From the NCBI GenBank assembly GCA_964569245.1, contig CAZMTK010000002.1, positions 124,001 to 188,000 of the forward strand: 64,000 nucleotides of DNA, given 5' to 3'. The number at the start of each line of letters is the position of its first letter. Position 1 is the first letter of the stretch. The notes under the pieces are model-generated. The model saw only the letters and a program-made list of their open reading frames with translations, was not told where the DNA came from and did no database searches. The position numbers were made by a program, and so were the translations under genes. Origin of the DNA: JAAYTY01 sp964569245 (GTDB lineage Bacteria > Fermentibacterota > Fermentibacteria > Fermentibacterales > Fermentibacteraceae). Positions 59,925-64,000 of the stretch are shown piece after piece.

Positions 59925-61273
59925 GACTTCCCTGAACGACGCCGCACGAACGACGCCAATCTCTCCACTCCCAGCAGCGCCGCAGCGAACATGCTCCAGT
60001 AGAAGACCAGGCCGTACCTGAGGAACCTCAGCGGGCCGGTGACTAGAATGAACACAACGGTCCAGAGAACGAGGAAGTGCCCCATCCTCCCAATCCTGAT
60101 CATCCCAGGCGGCACAGATGCGAGAAGCACCCATCCCGCGGCGCAGAACACTCCGAAAGCCACCATGATCGCGGAGTGAGATATGAGCAGGGGTCTCCAT
60201 TCCGTGGCATAGGTATCTGCAGCCAGCTTGGCCCCCTCGTATGGGCTGGCGAATGCGTAGAAGGTAGTCAGGTGGGGCAGAAGTATCCTCAGAAAGTGCT
60301 CCTTGATGAGCCTTGCCGTCTCTGCCCTGTAGATGCTGTCGCGTATCCCGAAGTCGATTCCCCCGGGCCCGTCGGCCGGTGCGGAGATGCGACGGGTGTA
60401 TGCTCCGCTCCAGACCTCCTCCTGCGTGGTCTCCCCGGCCAGCAGCGCGAACCTTGCCATGGGCTCGAAGGCGTCCTGCGTCGAGAGGGCGTCCAGTCCG
60501 AAGGCTGCTCGGTTGTGCATCCGCCATAGGCCTGGCAGGATGGCGGCCGTCAGCACAATGGCCGAGCACATGGCCATTCTGGCGGGGAGCCCCAGCCCGT
60601 CGCGGTGGAGGAGGGGCACCGCCAGAACCGGCAGCACTGCGAACTGCACAACGGGCTTGGCCATGATCCCCAGCGAGATCACCAGCCCGAGAGCGGAACT
60701 TGCCAGAATGCAGGACGCCGCACTCCTGCATGCTGGAAGCCTCGAGAAGATAGCGACTGAGAGTGCTACGAGCAGGACCGTCAAAGATTCCGGAAGGACC
60801 TTGTTCGCGTAGTGAACGTAGGGGAGGAAGAACAGGACCAGAAGAGCCGTGCCGGTCGCTGCGAACCTGGAAAGTGGGTGCAGTGCGAGATAGAAGAGCA
60901 ATGCCGCAAGGATCTCCATGAAGTGGTTCGCAACGAGTACTCTCATATGAGGAGCCTCAGGGCTGCGCAGAAGCCCTGTAAGCAGCGGGTACGCCGGGAG
61001 TCGCGCGGATGCGCTGTCCTGCATCCCGTCGGCCAGATCGTCCGCCAAGGAGATGTACTGGGAAGAGTCGTACTCCATCTCCCAGGAGCCGACCGTCCTC
61101 CACATGCAGACTGGACCCACGAGAGAGACGAGAGCGATCCGTAAGATGACCGCACCTGCAACAGCGGCTTCAAACCATTTCTCGACAGGCGTTGCCAGGC
61201 CTGCTGCGAACCCTTCCACAGGTTCGACAGTCTCGGCGGCGCTAGGTTGACAGGATTCTGGCCGCGAGATCAC
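59918..61273 (-). CDS. GT39-like polytopic membrane protein (paralogue C)
   Basis: 451 residues. First loop EYDSSQYISLADDLADGMQD followed by ARLPAYPLLTGLL, with C-terminal PLRFLRYGLVFYWSMFAAAL, matching paralogues A and B. The GTG start at 61273 lies 32 bases inside the flavoprotein gene and has only a weak ribosome site; GTG 61219 is possible but shortens the N-terminal tail. Confidence 0.83.
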   Translation of the reverse strand: MISRPESCQPSAAETVEPVEGFAAGLATPVEKWFEAAVAGAVILRIALVSLVGPVCMWRTVGSWEMEYDSSQYISLADDLADGMQDSASARLPAYPLLTGLLRSPEAPHMRVLVANHFMEILAALLFYLALHPLSRFAATGTALLVLFFLPYVHYANKVLPESLTVLLVALSVAIFSRLPACRSAASCILASSALGLVISLGIMAKPVVQFAVLPVLAVPLLHRDGLGLPARMAMCSAIVLTAAILPGLWRMHNRAAFGLDALSTQDAFEPMARFALLAGETTQEEVWSGAYTRRISAPADGPGGIDFGIRDSIYRAETARLIKEHFLRILLPHLTTFYAFASPYEGAKLAADTYATEWRPLLISHSAIMVAFGVFCAAGWVLLASVPPGMIRIGRMGHFLVLWTVVFILVTGPLRFLRYGLVFYWSMFAAALLGVERLASFVRRRSGKSC

Positions 61274-62585
61274 GGGCCTCGATCACGCAGTGGTCCATGT
61301 TCATGTACTCGAACCTGCCTAGCCTGCCGTGGGTAACGATCCCCTGTATCGAGGCCACTTCTTCGAGCGCCTTCGCGACTTCTTCGCGGTAGCCCAGAGT
61401 TCTGAGGGGATAGGTGTTCTCCCAGTCGACGACCTTTGCCAAGATCAGATCACCAGCCTTCAGGAGCCCGTACCCTTCCAGCCCCGAGACGGCCCACTCG
61501 ATGAGTTGCTCTTGAGAAGCGCCTGAGATCTCGTCGCTCCCGGTGGTTGTGAACTCGACACACAGCGAGGTCTTCCCCTTGGGAACCATGCGGAGGCTCA
61601 TGTTCCGCGGCTCCGACACCCTGTTGAACCTGGTGCGGTCGTCGGAGAAGTACACCCAGGGGGTCTTGTCGAAAACGCTCTCCTTGTCCAGCATGAGCAG
61701 CACGAAGCGGGTGGAGACATACTCCAGCCCGGGCACGGGGAGGCCCAGCATCCCGCAGAGATCCGTGAGCGCGACGCTGCTGAAGCAGAGGTCTGCCTCC
61801 ACTTCCTGCGATCCCGAGCAAAGGGTGAAGCCCTGTCTCCTCCTCTCGAGGACCTCGACGCTCGACGAGAGGTGGGGATGGAACCGAGGATCGGAAAGAC
61901 AGGGCCCCAGGAGGGAATCGATGATAGTGCCGCTCCCGTAGTCGGGATACACGCATCTCGAGTTCAGGAATGGATCCTCTTCCGCTTCCATGGATTTCGG
62001 CTTGACACCCAGAACGGTTCTCTTGAAGAGGTCCCAGAGGTTGAACACCCCTATCCTCTGGCGGCCGAAGTCGGCCGAGATCCTGCTACCGGGCACACCC
62101 CAGGTCTTCTCGGTGAAGGGGCCGAAGAAGATCCGGTACAGCTTCCTGCCGAACCTGTTCGTGATGAAGTCCTCGAAGCTGTCGTCCTTCCACTCCCTGA
62201 AGAGCGACTCGATCCTGCTCCACAGGAAGCTCCCTGCGCAGGAGGCCGAAGTGAGAAGGCTGACACTCCTGAGGATGTCCAGCCCTTTCATCGGGTACGG
62301 TACGAAATGGCCTCTGAAGACCACCAGGGGCTGGTAGACCCTGGTCCTGTACTCCTCTCCGAGAAGGGCTTCCATGTAGTCGTTGAACCAATGGTCCACC
62401 GAATGGATGTTGTGCGGGCCGAGGTCGAACCTGAAGCCGTCGATCTCGATGGTCTGGCACACTCCGCCCAGTGTTCGGCGCTTTTCGAAGAGGTGTACCT
62501 CCAATGAGGGATCGTTCGACATGGTAAGCAGGAAGTGCGCGACTCCTATGCCTGATATGCCCCCGCCGAGTATGGCGACCCTCAC
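61242..62585 (-). CDS. FAD-dependent oxidoreductase, UDP-galactopyranose-mutase/amine-oxidase-like
   Basis: 447 residues. Opens with MRVAILGGGISGIGVAHFLL (FAD Rossmann motif) and HLFEKRRTLGGVCQTIEIDG, then RFDLGPHNIHSVDHWF. This is the Glf/protoporphyrinogen-oxidase-like fold seen in glycan clusters. A true UDP-galactopyranose mutase is possible, but its conserved substrate-site motifs were not all recognised, so I keep the broad name. GTG overlaps the upstream stop (GTGA). Confidence 0.85.
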   Translation of the reverse strand: MRVAILGGGISGIGVAHFLLTMSNDPSLEVHLFEKRRTLGGVCQTIEIDGFRFDLGPHNIHSVDHWFNDYMEALLGEEYRTRVYQPLVVFRGHFVPYPMKGLDILRSVSLLTSASCAGSFLWSRIESLFREWKDDSFEDFITNRFGRKLYRIFFGPFTEKTWGVPGSRISADFGRQRIGVFNLWDLFKRTVLGVKPKSMEAEEDPFLNSRCVYPDYGSGTIIDSLLGPCLSDPRFHPHLSSSVEVLERRRQGFTLCSGSQEVEADLCFSSVALTDLCGMLGLPVPGLEYVSTRFVLLMLDKESVFDKTPWVYFSDDRTRFNRVSEPRNMSLRMVPKGKTSLCVEFTTTGSDEISGASQEQLIEWAVSGLEGYGLLKAGDLILAKVVDWENTYPLRTLGYREEVAKALEEVASIQGIVTHGRLGRFEYMNMDHCVIEARDLAARILST

Positions 62586-63616
62586 TCTGGACCTCTCAGC
62601 AGGCGCTTCCTGGCTGTGATGAAATCGCCGAGGGCCTTCCGCCAGTCGTTCGAGAAGAGGTAGCGAAGCCCCAGAAGGATGCCGATCAGGGTCTGAGGCA
62701 GGAACTGGAGGAGATGGATGGCGATTGGAGCAGCAGGATACGATGCGAGGTTGTAGCCCATGAGAGCCAGACTGCCTGCGACAGCGGCATGGTAGGTCCC
62801 CACGAAACCAGGTGCCGATGGCACGAGCACCGACAGGTACACGAACACGATTGTCGCTATCATGCCGAGAGGCGTCACAGTAGGGAGAAATGCTCTCAGG
62901 CCGCACCACGAGGTTGCCAGCGCATGGATCCAGACAAGGGCCGTTGCGGCCAGGACAAATGGAGCCCTCCTCCCTCTCATCATCACACTGAGATGGCCTG
63001 CCACCTTGTGGACGAGCGATACCAGGCCTCCCTCACGCGCGATGCTGTGCTTACGTCTCTTCTCGGCGGCAATGACAGCGACTATGGCCATCGGCAGCAC
63101 GACCAGCATGCCCAGTCCATAGAGCAGCCCTCTTGTAGAAACTGCAGCTGCGGCATAGGCGAGTACGAGCACACCGAGCATCGCCAGGTCGAGAACCGAT
63201 TCAGCCAGTATCGAAGCGGCCGACCTGCTGTAAGGTACACCCGCCTTGTCCCGTATGTACTGAGATCGAACGGCATCACCCATGCGCAGCGGGAGGAGGT
63301 TGTTGCCCGCCTTCGCGATGAACAGCCCTCTTACAGAGATGGAGAACGGCCTGGCTCCCGAGAGGAGAGCCCATCGAATGCCCCTCAGCACTGGCTCGAC
63401 CGCCGACATGAGGACGTACGATAGAACCCACGGCGGGCTGCCCGACCTGAGCCCCGCAACCAGGCTGTCGAGGTCGACCCGCCTGTAGAGGAGCACGAGG
63501 ATCGCGAGCGAGACCAGCACAGGAAGAACCGTTCCGAGCAGTCTCATTCCCCTTCTCACGCCGCTGACCCGCCTGTATGGAGTGGCTGTGAATGCCTTGT
63601 CGAATTCCGAGAGCAA
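62582..63616 (-). CDS. AglD/lysylphosphatidylglycerol-synthase-like membrane protein (UPF0104)
   Basis: 344 residues with about eight helices. Family marks are RGIRWALLSGARPFSISVRG, AKAGNNLLPLRMGDAVR with SQYIRDKAG, ESVLDLAMLGVLVLA and VPSAPGFVGTYHAAVAGSLAL. Members are flippase-like domains or take part in lipid-linked sugar steps. The TTG start at 63616 has no clear ribosome site; GTG 63559 or ATG 63547 are alternatives. It is the first gene of the operon with the flavoprotein and paralogues C and B. Confidence 0.87.
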   Translation of the reverse strand: MLSEFDKAFTATPYRRVSGVRRGMRLLGTVLPVLVSLAILVLLYRRVDLDSLVAGLRSGSPPWVLSYVLMSAVEPVLRGIRWALLSGARPFSISVRGLFIAKAGNNLLPLRMGDAVRSQYIRDKAGVPYSRSAASILAESVLDLAMLGVLVLAYAAAAVSTRGLLYGLGMLVVLPMAIVAVIAAEKRRKHSIAREGGLVSLVHKVAGHLSVMMRGRRAPFVLAATALVWIHALATSWCGLRAFLPTVTPLGMIATIVFVYLSVLVPSAPGFVGTYHAAVAGSLALMGYNLASYPAAPIAIHLLQFLPQTLIGILLGLRYLFSNDWRKALGDFITARKRLLRGPE

Positions 63617-63685
63617 GGAGCTGCAGCGGCAATACTAACTCAGGATCGGCGGCGCCTGCAAAGTGGCAGATCGCATCCCCTGCAG

Positions 63686-64000
63686 ATGATTATTGGGGGA
63701 GGCTGGCCTGCTCACAGGAAGGAGGAGGTTATCAGGATCTTCGGGTGTGGAGATGCGGAATGGCGCGCAGCGTGGTCCAGGCTTCCCCGGGAGCAGCGGG
63801 ATGTCTTCGCGAGGAGCGAGTACTACGACGCCTTCTCCGTGGTAGATCCGTCCGCCATGCCGGAATGCGCTGTACTCGAGGAGAACGGGGGCATCATCCT
63901 CTATCCCTACTTCAGGCGGCCCCTTTCCTACATCGACTGGCTCGAGGCGCCTGAAGATGCCTGCGACCTCTCCTCGGCGTACGGATATGGCGGGCTCTAC
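63686..64000 (+). CDS. FemAB/GNAT-like protein, N-terminal part
   Basis: Cut by the right edge; about 105 residues are visible. FGCGDAEWRAAWSRLPREQR, RSEYYDAFSVVDPSAMPECA and IILYPYFRRPLSYIDWLEAP with SSAYGYGGLY at the edge resemble the N-terminus of FemAB-related proteins, including the AYGYGG motif. ATG 63686 is the only canonical start, but a strong ribosome site (AGGAAGGAGGAGG, 63716-63728) lies after it. The true start may be a rare ATC at 63731 or 63737. Confidence 0.72.
   Translation, partial: MIIGGGWPAHRKEEVIRIFGCGDAEWRAAWSRLPREQRDVFARSEYYDAFSVVDPSAMPECAVLEENGGIILYPYFRRPLSYIDWLEAPEDACDLSSAYGYGGLY

Noticed and set aside
1..64000. CRISPR arrays, tRNA or rRNA genes, intact transposases, prophage genes
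   Set aside because: None was recognised by eye; no regularly spaced repeats, cloverleaf-like genes or phage structural proteins were seen.

Overview
This is a high-GC, very gene-dense bacterial window with about 55 genes and no gap over about 250 bp. The cell looks Gram-negative. There is an Omp85-like C-terminal barrel protein, lipoprotein and outer-membrane-type signals, a C25 gingipain-like protease and a propeller protein that both end in FlgD/Por-type C-terminal sorting folds, and large surface-polysaccharide loci. Arginine is written very often as AGG. GTG, TTG and apparently CTG starts are common, and most adjacent co-directional genes overlap as ATGA, GTGA or CTGA. An FCB-group candidate phylum (Fermentibacteria-like) is my best guess for the taxon. 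That guess rests on protein style only and is weak. No tRNA, rRNA or CRISPR array was seen, and no intact transposase.

Layout. 1-10895 (minus) is one tightly coupled operon: a polyprenol-phosphate-mannose-synthase-like GT2, a propeller/sorting-domain protein, a FemAB/GNAT protein, a polytopic membrane protein, a GT4, a Wzx-like flippase, a GT2, MurB, an Rmd-like reductase and a second propeller protein that runs off the edge. 11007-12047 is a divergent outer-membrane barrel. It converges on SppA (12217-14523), with a 148-bp inverted-repeat element between them. 14646-17561 (minus) holds a small LiaF-like membrane protein, a lipoprotein, a DUF1015 protein and a TPR-like protein. 17691-23682 (plus) is an addB-addA recombination nuclease pair ending in a terminator whose loop is the addA stop codon. 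23716-25932 is the C25 protease. 26185-34522 (minus) is an unusual operon: SpoIIE-type phosphatase, gmd, larC, a cysteine-less thioredoxin-like protein, hydE, larB and a GalE-like epimerase.

34598-64000 is a polysaccharide island built of short opposing cassettes: a GT4 facing a module of bi-domain oxidoreductase, alpha/alpha-toroid protein and DUF354; a CapK-like adenylating enzyme; two ferredoxin-less DUF362 proteins among four GT4 enzymes and an ATP-grasp enzyme; a Wzx flippase; an RmlD-like / WbjB-like / WecB-like trio for an N-acetyl-L-6-deoxyhexosamine nucleotide; a Wzy/WaaL-like protein; three paralogous GT39-like membrane proteins; a UDP-galactopyranose-mutase-like flavoprotein; an AglD/LPG-synthase-like membrane protein; and the start of another FemAB-like gene.

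How they fit together. Gmd (30949-31950) and the Rmd-like reductase (437-1381) could supply GDP-D-rhamnose. The trio at 53039-56107 could supply UDP-L-RhaNAc/QuiNAc-type sugars. The glycosyltransferases would assemble repeat units, the two Wzx-like flippases would export them, and the Wzy/WaaL-like protein would polymerise or ligate. The DUF362, CapK and ATP-grasp proteins are the least explained part and the best candidates for an undescribed glycan modification.
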